From the NCBI GenBank assembly GCA_007134845.1, contig SLKA01000012.1, positions 1 to 34,526 on the forward strand: a DNA stretch of 34,526 bases. The letters run 5' to 3'. Every line of letters starts with the position of its first letter. Within the stretch, counting starts at the first letter, position 1. The notes below the pieces were generated by a model. It was not told where the DNA came from and ran no database searches. It saw only the letters and a list, made by a program, of their open reading frames with translations. The DNA comes from Balneolales bacterium (GTDB lineage Bacteria > Bacteroidota > Rhodothermia > Balneolales > Natronogracilivirgulaceae). Below are positions 1 to 7,358 of this stretch, piece after piece. Position numbers and translations under genes: made by a program.

Positions 1-120
1 GGTGATTTCCTGGCTATCGACCTTCGGGCAGCGCTCAACGAACTCGGTACCATCACCGGAGAAATCACCACCGAGGATCTATTGGACTCGATTTTCTCGC
101 GATTTTGCATCGGTAAATGA
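1..120 (+). CDS. mnmE: tRNA modification GTPase MnmE, C-terminal end (5' partial)
   Basis: The first 39 codons of the window are open from base 1 and end at TGA 118-120. The peptide ends in the MnmE-specific tail: [20 protein letters not shown] followed by IFSRFCIGK. The terminal C-I-G-K, with its conserved cysteine, and the [14 protein letters not shown] helix are hallmarks of the MnmE helical domain. MnmE works with MnmG to install the carboxymethylaminomethyl group on U34 of certain tRNAs in the cytoplasm. The G domain and N-terminal folate-binding domain lie outside the window. A transposase relic begins about 100 bp downstream, so the normal downstream neighbour may have been displaced. 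Confidence 0.9.
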   Translation, partial: GDFLAIDLRAALNELGTITGEITTEDLLDSIFSRFCIGK

Positions 121-171
121 ATTAAAAGTGTGATAAACTCCCGGAAATTGGACCGTTCTATGACTATCGAT

Positions 172-300
172 GTGGCTATGAGCGCAGGTGCCCGAACAGA
201 TGCATGGCTTTGCCAAAAACATGGCGCTAGGGGTAGCTGTGCGGCAGCTCGATACTGATTTTGGTCTTTAACTCGCGCACCCATCCAGCCACTTTGAGCA
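172..300. repeat. 129-bp IS1380 3'-end repeat, copy A
   Basis: This segment matches 3027-3155 over 129 bases without gaps and with four mismatches by eye, about 97% identity. It covers the last ~23 codons of the transposase relic and its 3' untranslated end. The left border begins at GTGGCTATGAGCGC in both copies, with unrelated flanks, so it may be close to the true end of the insertion sequence. The right border is where copy 1 has its internal deletion. Confidence 0.88.
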
Positions 301-1065
301 CCACGGATAATCGGCGCGGCCAATGCATGCAGGCGTTTATTACCGCTTAACCCGGTGATAAAATGGACATTGGGCTGCTGGTGGCACCAATTCATCAATT
401 TGGGCGAGGAAAAATGAGCATCCCCTCGAAAAATGATACGCATGGACGGCCAACTTTCCCGCAACCGGGTGATCAGACGATGCAATAAATCAAACACATG
501 GGAGGCTTTTGAGCGGCGTCCGGGCTTGAGCACGGTGGTAACCAGCCGTCCGGAAAGCCCTTGATAGATATGAAGCGGCATGTAGCAGTAATCCTGGTAA
601 TAAGTATTAAACAACGAGAGTTGCTGGTCTCCCCAAGTCGGCGAATCGGTATCGTCACAGTCGAGAATAATGACCGGCGGGGGCTTCTGGTAGCTGGCGA
701 TGAACACCTCCAGGAGCGTCTCGGCCATTACACATTTTCAGGATGGCATCACCGCTCAACGCGTCGCAATTATTGGCGTCGGCATAGCCGCAGCAGATTT
801 AATAAATACGCTGGACCAGTAATTCGCTGAGTTCATGATCGGTGTAACGCGCATAACGACTATAGCGAATACAGCTGGTGAGTTTGTAGATCAATCCGAT
901 CTGACGATCGGTCTCGCGAAGCAGCATGGCCCCGCAATCCGAGGATAAATCATGCCCGAAAAAATGAAGGTCAACCGTATTTTTTTATCCACCGTGGAGA
1001 GCGGAAATATTTCGGATTGAGCGGATTGTTGCTGACCGAATTTTTTTGTAGTATGTGTCACAGGG
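227..1065 (-). pseudogene. IS1380-family transposase relic (copy 1), broken
   Basis: Reading the minus strand with a tolerated stop reconstructs an IS1380-type DDE transposase. From the N-terminus: LSSDCGAMLLRETDRQIGLI (near 900-950), then LVQRIY-stop-ICCGYADANNCDALSG with an in-frame TAA near 799. The first catalytic region follows as VIILDCDDTDSPTWGDQQ (near 620-670), then MRIIFRGDAHFSSPKLMNWC (near 395-445), and the tail KVAGWVRELKTKISIELP, stop at 227-229. Between GLSGNKRLHALAAPIIRG and KVAGW (around 300) a large part of the C-terminal half is missing. No convincing start codon or terminal inverted repeats were seen. It is inactive by nonsense and deletion. Family assignment comes from motif recognition; the precise 5' limit is uncertain. 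Confidence 0.8.
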
Positions 1066-1170
1066 TAAGTTTTTTGTGCTTAACCTATTGTAATATAAGA
1101 ATTTATATTCCTTATACAAACAAGCTTTCCCCTTTTAAATGAATAATTCAGGCTATATCAAGTGTTATAG

Positions 1171-2688
1171 TTGCGTTATAACTGTAATTTATTAATAAGT
1201 GATAGTGTCTTGTCAAAGCAGATAATTGGGTTTTACCTGGGTATTGCAATTTTTTTTGTGCTGTTATTCATTCCCGAGCCCGAAGGAATGAATAAAGAAG
1301 CATGGAAGACAGCTGCTGTTGGTTTGTTGATGGCTACATGGTGGATTACGGAAGCCATCCCTATTCCGGCCACATCACTGCTACCCATTGTACTTTTTCC
1401 GATTCTGGGGGTAATGTCCATCTCAGAGGCAACCTCTCCCTATGCGAATCCCCTTATTTATCTCTTTATGGGTGGATTCATTATTGCTATAGCCATGAAG
1501 CGTTGGCAGCTTCACAAGCGAATAGCATTAAATATTGTAAATTTCGTCGGCACAAATCCCAAATCGATCATAATCGGATTCATCATTGCTTCGGCATTTT
1601 TAAGTATGTGGGTAAGCAATACGGCTGCTGCATTGATGATGCTTCCCATTGCTTTATCGGTCATTGAAATGTCCAAAAAACAAGGAGGATTGGAACAAAA
1701 TGAGGGGCACACCAAAACCAATTTTGAGCTGGTTTTGGTCCTCAGTATTGCATATGCCTGTAATATCGGAGGAACGGGAACCCTCATTGGTACTCCCCCC
1801 AATGCCGTGCTGGCCGGATATATGCTTGAAGCACACCAGTTCGAGATAAGTTTTCTGGACTGGTTGCTGGTGGGGCTGCCATTTGTAATTATTGGTCTAC
1901 CAGTGATGTATTTTGTCTTATCCAAAGTGGTTTATCCGGTTACACTGGACAAACTGCCGGGCGGCAGTCAGGCGATACAAGATGAATTGCAGAAACTTGG
2001 TACTATTACCGGACCGGAAAAAAAAGTTGCAACGGTATTTGTATTAACGGCGTGCGCATGGATTATAAGGCCTTTTATATCGGATATTGTTCCCGGGTTA
2101 TCAGATGCCGGTATTGCCATTACGGCAGGAGCGATCCTCTTTATGATACCGGCCGATAGAAAAAAAGGGACAAATATACTTGAATGGAGTGATATGAAAG
2201 ACATGCCATGGGGTATTTTAATTCTGTTCGGTGGGGGTTTGAGTCTTGCAGCAGCGATATCGGGAACCGGCCTTGCCGCCTGGATTGGTTCTGCGATCAG
2301 TGCACTGCAGGTATTACCACTGCTTATGTTGCTCGCATTCGCAGTTTCAGTAATGATTTTTTTAACTGAAATTACCAGCAACACAGCCACAACATCGGTA
2401 TTTGTACCTATTTTGGCATCGGTTGCTATTGGCCTGGGACAAAATCCCCTGTTATTTGCCGTTCCGGCCGCACTTGGAGCCAGCTGCGCTTTCATGCTTC
2501 CTGTAGCTACGCCTCCCAATGCTATTATATATGCAAGCAACGAAGTCAAAATATTTCAAATGTCCAGAGCGGGGTTATGGCTGAATATCGTGTTTATTGC
2601 ATTCATCACCCTTTGTGCATATACTGTCATTTTATATGCTTTCGGCATTGAATTAGGGGAAATACCTGAGTGGGTTATTAGCAGATGA
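1171..2688 (+). CDS. DASS/SLC13-family sodium-coupled anion (dicarboxylate/sulfate) symporter
   Basis: A 505-residue polytopic membrane protein of the divalent anion:Na+ symporter family, which imports dicarboxylates, citrate or sulfate with sodium. Both signature Ser-Asn-Thr motifs are present: WVSNTAAALMMLP (SNT at residues 149-151) and TEITSNTATTSVFVPI (SNT at 403-405). GGTGTLIGTPPN at about 200-211 and VATPPNAIIYAS near 445 are the matching anion and sodium-binding loops. Length is normal for bacterial members. No ATG lies near the N-terminus: TTG at 1171 or TTG at 1210 must be used, and the latter (SKQIIGFYLGIAIFF) fits the family N-terminus better. The next ATG, at 1288, would remove the first membrane segment. 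The substrate cannot be told from sequence. It sits alone between transposase relics. Confidence 0.9.
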   Translation: MRYNCNLLISDSVLSKQIIGFYLGIAIFFVLLFIPEPEGMNKEAWKTAAVGLLMATWWITEAIPIPATSLLPIVLFPILGVMSISEATSPYANPLIYLFMGGFIIAIAMKRWQLHKRIALNIVNFVGTNPKSIIIGFIIASAFLSMWVSNTAAALMMLPIALSVIEMSKKQGGLEQNEGHTKTNFELVLVLSIAYACNIGGTGTLIGTPPNAVLAGYMLEAHQFEISFLDWLLVGLPFVIIGLPVMYFVLSKVVYPVTLDKLPGGSQAIQDELQKLGTITGPEKKVATVFVLTACAWIIRPFISDIVPGLSDAGIAITAGAILFMIPADRKKGTNILEWSDMKDMPWGILILFGGGLSLAAAISGTGLAAWIGSAISALQVLPLLMLLAFAVSVMIFLTEITSNTATTSVFVPILASVAIGLGQNPLLFAVPAALGASCAFMLPVATPPNAIIYASNEVKIFQMSRAGLWLNIVFIAFITLCAYTVILYAFGIELGEIPEWVISR

Positions 2689-3026
2689 TGGGGCTATGTA
2701 CGCGTGCAATCATTGTTCCTCAACAAAAGCAAAAATTTTTGAAGGAAAAATTATGAAAAAAACCAAATCTAACCTGAATTATTCATAAATCCGATTTCGT
2801 CTTCCTATTTTTGAAATCCGGGTTCAGAATTGACTAACATTAGACACTGAACTCCATGAATGATACGAAAATTCAGACATCGTCGGCTTATCTGTCGGCA
2901 TAGCCGGCTCTGTGAAGAAGTTTTTATGGCCTTTTAAGGCCATTTTTGCCGCAGTTATCCTGTTACCGTTGCTCGTGGTGCTGTTTTTTTAAAATCTGTT
3001 TCCGTTTCAAAGTGATCTCACACGTC
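2689..3026. other. Intergenic region with a tiny orphan ORF and a terminator-like palindrome
   Basis: About 340 bp with no recognisable gene. At 2753-2788 a well-placed ribosome-binding site (GAAGGAAAAATT before ATG) precedes an 11-codon ORF, MKKTKSNLNYS, which looks like the leftover start of a lost gene. A perfect palindrome with a T-run lies at 2926-2947. No other structure was seen. Confidence 0.5.
2926..2948. terminator. Rho-independent terminator-like hairpin
   Basis: ATGGCCTT-TT-AAGGCCAT forms an 8-bp perfect stem with a TT loop, directly followed by TTTTT on the plus strand and preceded by a T-run, so it carries tails in a form usable mainly on the plus strand. It is 238 bp past the DASS symporter stop, and may originally have ended a gene now lost. 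Confidence 0.5.
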
Positions 3027-3155
3027 GTGGCTATGAGCGCAGGTGGCCGAACAGATGCATGGCTTTGCCAAAAACATGGCGCTAGGGGTAGTTCTGCGGT
3101 AGCTCGATACTGATTTTGGTCTTTAACTCGCGCACCCATCCAGCCACTTTGAGCA
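3027..3155. repeat. 129-bp IS1380 3'-end repeat, copy B
   Basis: Second copy of the segment at 172-300, with four mismatches over 129 bases. The left border GTGGCTATGAGCGC is identical in both copies and the outside flanks differ, which supports that border as the approximate end of the element. Confidence 0.88.
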
Positions 3156-3252
3156 GCTTGACCTGGATGGTTGCAAAGATGGCCCGGGCACAAAACGACT
3201 TCTTTTCCGACCGCGGATAATGCCCAATGGGAATCGCAATCTCCCTAAGCCC
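3082..3252 (-). pseudogene. IS1380-family transposase relic (copy 2), C-terminal fragment
   Basis: Minus-strand reading gives GHYPRSEKKSFCARAIFATI, then QVKLLKVAGWVRELKTKISI and ELPQNYP with a stop at 3082-3084. This is the C-terminal end of the same transposase as the relic at 227-1065, and it includes residues that copy 1 has lost. Everything upstream, including the catalytic Asp motifs, is absent; the fragment is abruptly joined near 3250 to a serine hydrolase relic. The frame that looks open here (AQSGWMGARVKDQ...) is not the transposase frame. Confidence 0.7.
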
Positions 3253-3612
3253 TCGGGTGGGTCACCGGCAAGCTAATCGTCGAGCAGTATTACGGCTTTT
3301 TCCGGTATGAGTCGGAGTGGTACTGGGCATAGGCCGGCAAAACGGTCACCGCGCTGCTGATCGGAGCGCTCGAAAAACAGGGCATGCTGGATATCCGCGA
3401 CCCGACATCGGACTACCTCGGCACCGCCTGGACCTCCGCTTCGCTGACGGGACACTGTCGCCGTTCAACAAGGTAGTGGTCAGCAGGCTCTCGACATGGC
3501 CCGTTTTGGGCTTCTAAGAAGGGAAACCGCATGGAAAGATAACGAACGCCTGCTGGACAGCACGTTTTACTCCAACATGCTGACCCCGAGCCAGGAACTC
3601 AATCCCTTCCGA
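3252..3612 (+). pseudogene. Serine hydrolase (class C beta-lactamase-related) pseudogene
   Basis: The plus strand encodes two blocks of a penicillin-binding/beta-lactamase-type hydrolase. Block 1 (3258-3437) reads TGKLIVEQYYGFF, then SEWYWA-stop-AGKTVTALLIG, LEKQGMLDIRDPTSDYLGTA and WTS. Block 2 (3482-3600) reads ALDMARFGLL followed by LDSTFYSNMLTPSQELNP. The family expects Ser-x-x-Lys as ASAGKT at the active site; here the serine position is the TAG at 3330-3332. The middle of the protein, including the Tyr-x-Asn region, is deleted, and a frameshift is needed before block 2. The 3' end runs into the MscS gene region and the protein's C-terminus is missing. The gene is clearly dead. Family assignment rests on motif recognition. 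Confidence 0.75.
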
Positions 3613-3691
3613 AATGATGCTCCTCCGTGATATGTTAAATAGATTAGCAACACAGCTGTGCTATATAAATATTTCACCAAAGGAAACCATT

Positions 3692-4633
3692 ATGGAAGAA
3701 CAAGTGAATGACCAGTTTTTCACCGATTTGATTGTAAGCGGCAAGTACTGGTTGATAAACGAATTTCCGGGAGTTCTCCTGGTCATGATCCTGTTTTTTA
3801 TTCTGTTCAAGGTGGTCCGTTTCTCCTTCCGCAAGCTTAAGAGGAACCTGATCAACCGGGCGGATAAAAAAGAGAGTGTCGATACGGGAGAGGCCGTCAA
3901 AAGGATCAACACTCTGACAGGTATCTCGGGCGCCTTCGTAAGGGTACTGCTCTGGATCGTATTCCTTATGATGCTTCTGCAGAACATGGGCATCAACATC
4001 GGCCCAATTCTTGCCAGCGTCGGTATCATCAGTCTGGCGGTTGGTTTCGGGGCACAGGAACTGGTCAGGGACTATATCACCGGATTCTTCATGATCCTGG
4101 AGAACCAGATCCGCGTCGGAGATGTTGCTATTTTGAATGGAACAGGAGGTTTTGTGGAAAGGATTGAATTGCGGACAACCTCCCTGCGTGACTTTGCCGG
4201 CATCGTGCATGTGTTCCAGAACGGAAAGATCAACACACTTTCCAATATGACGAAAGAATGGTCCGCAATGGTCTTTGACATCGGTGTGGCCTACAAGGAA
4301 GATGTGGAAAAGGTCATGGACATCATGAAGCAGGTTGGGGATGAACTCAGTGAAGATCCTGATTTCAAGGAACTCATCCTCCCGCCTGTTGAAGTTTTCG
4401 GACTGGATGAATTCGCCGACAGCGCACTGGTGATCAAGGCGCGTATCCGAACCAAGCCGATCCAGCAGTGGACAGTCGGCAGGGAATACCGCAAACGCCT
4501 GAAAAAGGCATTCGACCAGAACAACATCGAGATTCCGTTCCCACATAGAACGGTTTACTGGGGCGAGAAAATCAACTCCCTCAAGGTCGAGTCCAAAAAC
4601 CGGATCCATGGCGAACTGAAGCAGACGAATTAG
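3692..4633 (+). CDS. Small-conductance mechanosensitive channel, MscS family
   Basis: A 313-residue inner-membrane MscS-type channel that would open under membrane tension to release osmolytes during hypo-osmotic shock. Two N-terminal membrane segments (about 20-45 and 75-105) precede the pore-lining helix and beta domain: LASVGIISLAVGFGAQELVR, then DYITGFFMILENQIRVGDVA, the most conserved MscS block. The C-terminal part (about 190-300) fits the cytoplasmic vestibule. The start ATG at 3692 is preferred because AAAGGAAACC lies just upstream. The longer reading frame from 3614 would add 26 residues (MMLLRDML...) that come from the adjacent pseudogene junction. It is a stand-alone gene with a terminator about 100 bp downstream. 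A second MscS paralogue is at 19598-20572. Confidence 0.93.
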   Translation: MEEQVNDQFFTDLIVSGKYWLINEFPGVLLVMILFFILFKVVRFSFRKLKRNLINRADKKESVDTGEAVKRINTLTGISGAFVRVLLWIVFLMMLLQNMGINIGPILASVGIISLAVGFGAQELVRDYITGFFMILENQIRVGDVAILNGTGGFVERIELRTTSLRDFAGIVHVFQNGKINTLSNMTKEWSAMVFDIGVAYKEDVEKVMDIMKQVGDELSEDPDFKELILPPVEVFGLDEFADSALVIKARIRTKPIQQWTVGREYRKRLKKAFDQNNIEIPFPHRTVYWGEKINSLKVESKNRIHGELKQTN

Positions 4634-4934
4634 TCATCTGTATTGCCCTGATTCGGCCCAGTGTCACGCTTTTAGGCTATTTGATGCCGGATCTTGATAC
4701 TTTCGCATTTGGTAAGTAGTCAGAAGGGGGGACCATCACCCCTTTCTTTTTTCTGTTTTTACCGGGATGTCAAACACAAGAGCTTTCCAGGAAGGGTTAT
4801 ATTATGGAAATCAATAAGGATGTTAAATAAAATAAATAAATGCCCGGACGCTTTTTGACTGAAAAAGGGAGGCGAAAAAAATTTATTACATTACATAATT
4901 CATTAAACTATCATCTTTTCTTAACGGATCTGAC
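4634..4934. other. Intergenic region between mscS and subtilase relic
   Basis: About 300 bp. It contains the mscS terminator, an 8-codon ORF at 4804-4830 (MEINKDVK) behind a purine-rich AGGAAGGG stretch, and a 57-codon ORF at 4840-5013 that resembles nothing known and probably arose by chance across the decayed 5' end of the subtilase gene. No RNA gene was seen. Confidence 0.45.
4723..4760 (+). terminator. Rho-independent terminator after mscS
   Basis: AAGGGG and CCCCTT arms flank a short loop (GGACCATCA) and are followed by TCTTTTTTCTGTTTTT. It lies about 90 bp past the mscS stop codon. Confidence 0.65.
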
Positions 4935-5723
4935 AGTCCTATTTCAAACCATGATCCTGCAGGATCGGAACCAGTGCTCAATACCGAGCAGCCCGCGTAT
5001 GGGTAGCTGCTGAAGAAAGATGACAACCTGCTGAAAGGTCAGAATATCGTTGTCTTTGAAAAGAGCACAACCACCGCCGCCGAAAAAGCCCGGGAAGTTT
5101 CGGCATCCCTCGGCGGGGAGATTTCCTTCGTTTATGAAACGGTATTGAAAGGCTTTGCACTGACCCTGCCGGAACATGCTGCTGAAAAAGCCGTAGAAGC
5201 ACTGAAGAACAATCCGAATGTCGCCTATGTGGAGCCGGACCAAATGGTGTTCGCATTCAACACACAGACCAATGCGACATGGGGACTGGACCGTGTCGAT
5301 CAGCGAGATCTGCCGCTTGATGGCGTGTACCGCTACGAGGCGAATGGCGATGGTGTTGCAGTCTATGTTATGGACACAGATCCACCCGGCGACAACGAGC
5401 CGGCCATCGACAATATCTCTGTCAACTCCTACAGCACGGGACCGTGGTCACGCGCCGATGTGAGCTGGAGCGTTTCGGAAGTGGATGGGGACCTGTCTTC
5501 GGTAACGACCGAACTGCTGAGCGGATCCACCGTAGTGGACAATCAGACTTCCAGCGTCAGCGGTAGCAGTGCATCCGGTTTGTACGAACTTCGAAACCGT
5601 GGAAGTGTAAGTGCAGTCAGGGTGACCGTCACGGATCAAAACGGAAACTCCGTTTCGAAGAGCCGTTCTGATTTGTTTCAGGATGGCTCTTTTTGCATTA
5701 TAGTACGAGACCTGTCTCGTTAG
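4935..5723 (+). pseudogene. Subtilase (peptidase S8) pseudogene: I9 propeptide joined to C-terminal domain
   Basis: The frame reads GSEPVLNTEQPAYG, a TAG at 5004-5006, then [20 protein letters not shown] and a full inhibitor_I9-like propeptide up to [20 protein letters not shown]. The catalytic domain begins ([19 protein letters not shown], then GVAVYVMDT) with the first catalytic Asp at 5372-5374. It is then cut off: after DT the frame jumps to [20 protein letters not shown] and a C-terminal beta domain. The His and Ser catalytic blocks are absent, a deletion of a couple of hundred residues, yet the frame is kept. No clear start or signal peptide remains. The last codons run into a terminator hairpin at 5659-5694, so the natural stop may have been earlier. 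A stand-alone propeptide could act as a protease inhibitor, but the stop at 5004 argues for a dead gene. Confidence 0.72.
5659..5694 (+). terminator. Terminator-like hairpin overlapping the subtilase relic 3' end
   Basis: AGAGCC (5659-5664) pairs with GGCTCT (5685-5690), followed by TTTT. The 20-nt loop contains the last codons of the open frame. A small perfect hairpin (AAACGGA/TCCGTTT) sits just upstream. Confidence 0.5.
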
Positions 5724-5765
5724 TTATGATTTAATACTGGATGTTGACAGGTGAAACATCAATCA

Positions 5766-5799
5766 CCAAGGCTTGGCACACCCTGATTGTCAGGCAATC
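5766..5799. repeat. Two small inverted repeats
   Basis: CCAAG-G-CTTGG at 5766-5776 and GATTG-TCAGG-CAATC at 5785-5799 lie just before the two large palindromes. They may be part of the same structured non-coding region between the subtilase relic and the P1 peptidase gene. Confidence 0.4.
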
Positions 5800-5823
5800 A
5801 AGTAAACAGGACAAACAGACAAA

Positions 5824-5902
5824 CACATGAAATGCCCATGACAGAGCACAAGCTCTGACACACATGCGAATGATTAAAAACTGTCATGGCATTCTATGTG
5901 AC
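5824..5902. repeat. Long imperfect palindrome, unit 1 of a tandem pair
   Basis: CACATGAAATGCCCATGACA at the left pairs with TGTCATGGCATTCTATGTG at the right: a stem of about 20 bp with one bulge, one wobble and one mismatch. The interior carries a second small hairpin (AGAGC-ACAA-GCTCT). Unit 2 at 5935-5997 has the same outer arms and a shorter interior; the start-to-start distance is 111 bp. There is no coding potential. It could be a palindromic intergenic repeat, a MITE relic or a structured RNA. Confidence 0.75.
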
Positions 5903-5934
5903 ATTATAAATCCAAGCATTTAATCACATGAAAT

Positions 5935-5997
5935 GAACATGACGACTCCCCGTCACACAGAAGCATGATTATAATCGTCATGGACATTCTATGTGAC
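5935..5997. repeat. Long imperfect palindrome, unit 2 of a tandem pair
   Basis: CACATGAAATGAACATGACG pairs with CGTCATGGACATTCTATGTG. The outer 11 bases of the left arm and the ATTCTATGTGAC right arm are identical to unit 1, while the interior differs (GAC-TCCCC-GTC hairpin instead of AGAGC/GCTCT). It ends 25 bp before the P1 peptidase start codon, whose context (AAACACATGAAA) resembles the left end of both units. Confidence 0.75.
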
Positions 5998-6022
5998 CTT
6001 AGGAATCAAAAATTATAAACAC

Positions 6023-7318
6023 ATGAAAAGAGCAACTATTGCATTTTTTGCTTGGTGGATCATCTTCTTGGTACTTTCCACAGCATTTGCGGAGGTTCAT
6101 GGACAACCGAAACGGGCGGATGAGCTCGGTGTGCATGTGGGCATGTTGCCGGCCGGACCCCTCAATATGATTACCGATGTGCCCGGGGTGAAGGTCGGAC
6201 ACGCCACCCGGATCGAAGGCGAGCACATACGCACCGGTGTCACCGCCATCCTCCCGCACGGTGGCAACATCTTTCAGCAAAAAGTGCCGGGCGCAATCTA
6301 CAACTTCAACAGCTTCGGCAAGATGGCCGGCTCGCTTCAGGTCGATGAGCTTGGCAACATCGAGACACCGATCGTCCTGACCAACACGCTGAGCGTCGGC
6401 AAGGCGGTGGAGGCGACGGCGGCCTGGGTCCTGGCGCAGGAAGGCAACGGGGACGTGCGCTCGGTGAACGCGCTGGTCGGCGAGACCAACGACGGCTACC
6501 TTAATGACATCCGCGGACAGCACGTCACGACAGAGGATGTGTTCCGGGCCATTGCGTCGACGTCGACGGGCGAGGTGGCCGAGGGCAGCGTGGGCGCCGG
6601 TACAGGCACCCGTAGTTTCGGGTACAAATCGGGCATCGGCACCGCCTCGCGCGTCACAGCGCCCATTGGCGGACAGCAATACACCGTGGGCGTGCTGGTG
6701 CAGTCCAATTTCGGTCGCGATCTGTATATCAACGGCGTGCCGTTCACGCGCGAAATGGAGCGGATGCAGCAATTGGAGGAGGGCTTGCAGCAGCAAGAGG
6801 ACAACCAGATGAAAGGCAGCCGGCTGGAGGAGCTCAGATCGGGAAAAGATCAGGTGGATGGGGATGAGCCCGGTCCTGAAAGTGCTGGCTGGGATAAAAA
6901 CCTTGAGGAAGACGACGGATCGGCCATGATCATCATTGCCACCGACGCCCCGCTGTCGGACCGCAACCTGCGACGCATGGCCAAGCGCTCGTTCATGGGA
7001 ATGGGCCGCACGGTCTGGTACATGTCCAACTTCTCCGGCGATTTTGCGATAGCCTTTTCGACTGCGTATACCATTCCATCCGGCGGGATGCGCCTGGTGG
7101 ATCCCGCACCATCTCTGATCGGTAACAGCGAAATGAATACACTTTTTCAGGCCGTGGAAGAAGCCACACAGGAGGCCATCTACAATGCCCTTTTCATGTC
7201 GGAGGGAATGACGGGTCGTGACGGCAATCGCATGGAAGCCATTCCGATTGACAAGGTGATCGACATCCTGGACCGCTACAATATGCTTTATTTAAACGAC
7301 CGGTTTTCTAATCAGTGA
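6023..7318 (+). CDS. Secreted P1-family peptidase (S58, DmpA/BapA-like aminopeptidase)
   Basis: A 431-residue member of the DmpA superfamily of N-terminal-nucleophile peptidases, which cleave themselves and then act as aminopeptidases, D-amidases or beta-peptidases. The self-cleavage site is seen as EVAEGSVGAGTGTRSFGY, with Gly188-Ser189 as the expected scissile bond and nucleophile. NALVGETNDGYLND (149-162) matches the conserved Asn-containing block. The N-terminus MKRATIAFFAWWIIFLVLST is a signal peptide, so the enzyme is exported. Residues about 255-300 form a Gln/Glu/Asp-rich insertion before EDDGSAMIIIATDAPLSDRN. ATG 6023 is preferred over GTG 5993, which lies inside the upstream palindrome. 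No strong ribosome-binding site is seen. The racemase gene starts 40 bp downstream, probably in one operon. Substrate unknown. Confidence 0.88.
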   Translation: MKRATIAFFAWWIIFLVLSTAFAEVHGQPKRADELGVHVGMLPAGPLNMITDVPGVKVGHATRIEGEHIRTGVTAILPHGGNIFQQKVPGAIYNFNSFGKMAGSLQVDELGNIETPIVLTNTLSVGKAVEATAAWVLAQEGNGDVRSVNALVGETNDGYLNDIRGQHVTTEDVFRAIASTSTGEVAEGSVGAGTGTRSFGYKSGIGTASRVTAPIGGQQYTVGVLVQSNFGRDLYINGVPFTREMERMQQLEEGLQQQEDNQMKGSRLEELRSGKDQVDGDEPGPESAGWDKNLEEDDGSAMIIIATDAPLSDRNLRRMAKRSFMGMGRTVWYMSNFSGDFAIAFSTAYTIPSGGMRLVDPAPSLIGNSEMNTLFQAVEEATQEAIYNALFMSEGMTGRDGNRMEAIPIDKVIDILDRYNMLYLNDRFSNQ

Positions 7319-7358
7319 CGCTAACTTTCATAACGGGCCATGATTGGTTTTTGAAACA

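Noticed and set aside
473-830. 61- and 89-codon ORFs on both strands
   Set aside because: Both are out-of-frame readings of the IS1380 transposase relic.
2963-3193. 76-codon minus-strand ORF (MCPGHLCNHPGQAAQ...)
   Set aside because: It overlaps the transposase relic in a wrong frame; the true frame gives the recognisable tail KVAGWVRELKTKISIELP.
3674-4609. 311-codon open frame on the minus strand opposite the MscS gene
   Set aside because: It is the mirror of a strongly conserved MscS coding sequence; its translation has no recognisable domain and no ribosome-binding site.
5824-5997. CRISPR-like interpretation of the tandem palindromes
   Set aside because: Only two units, no uniform spacers, no cas genes, and the units are long imperfect palindromes with differing interiors.
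5993-6022. GTG start giving a 10-residue longer P1 peptidase
   Set aside because: It lies in the right arm of the palindrome; ATG 6023 begins a normal signal peptide.
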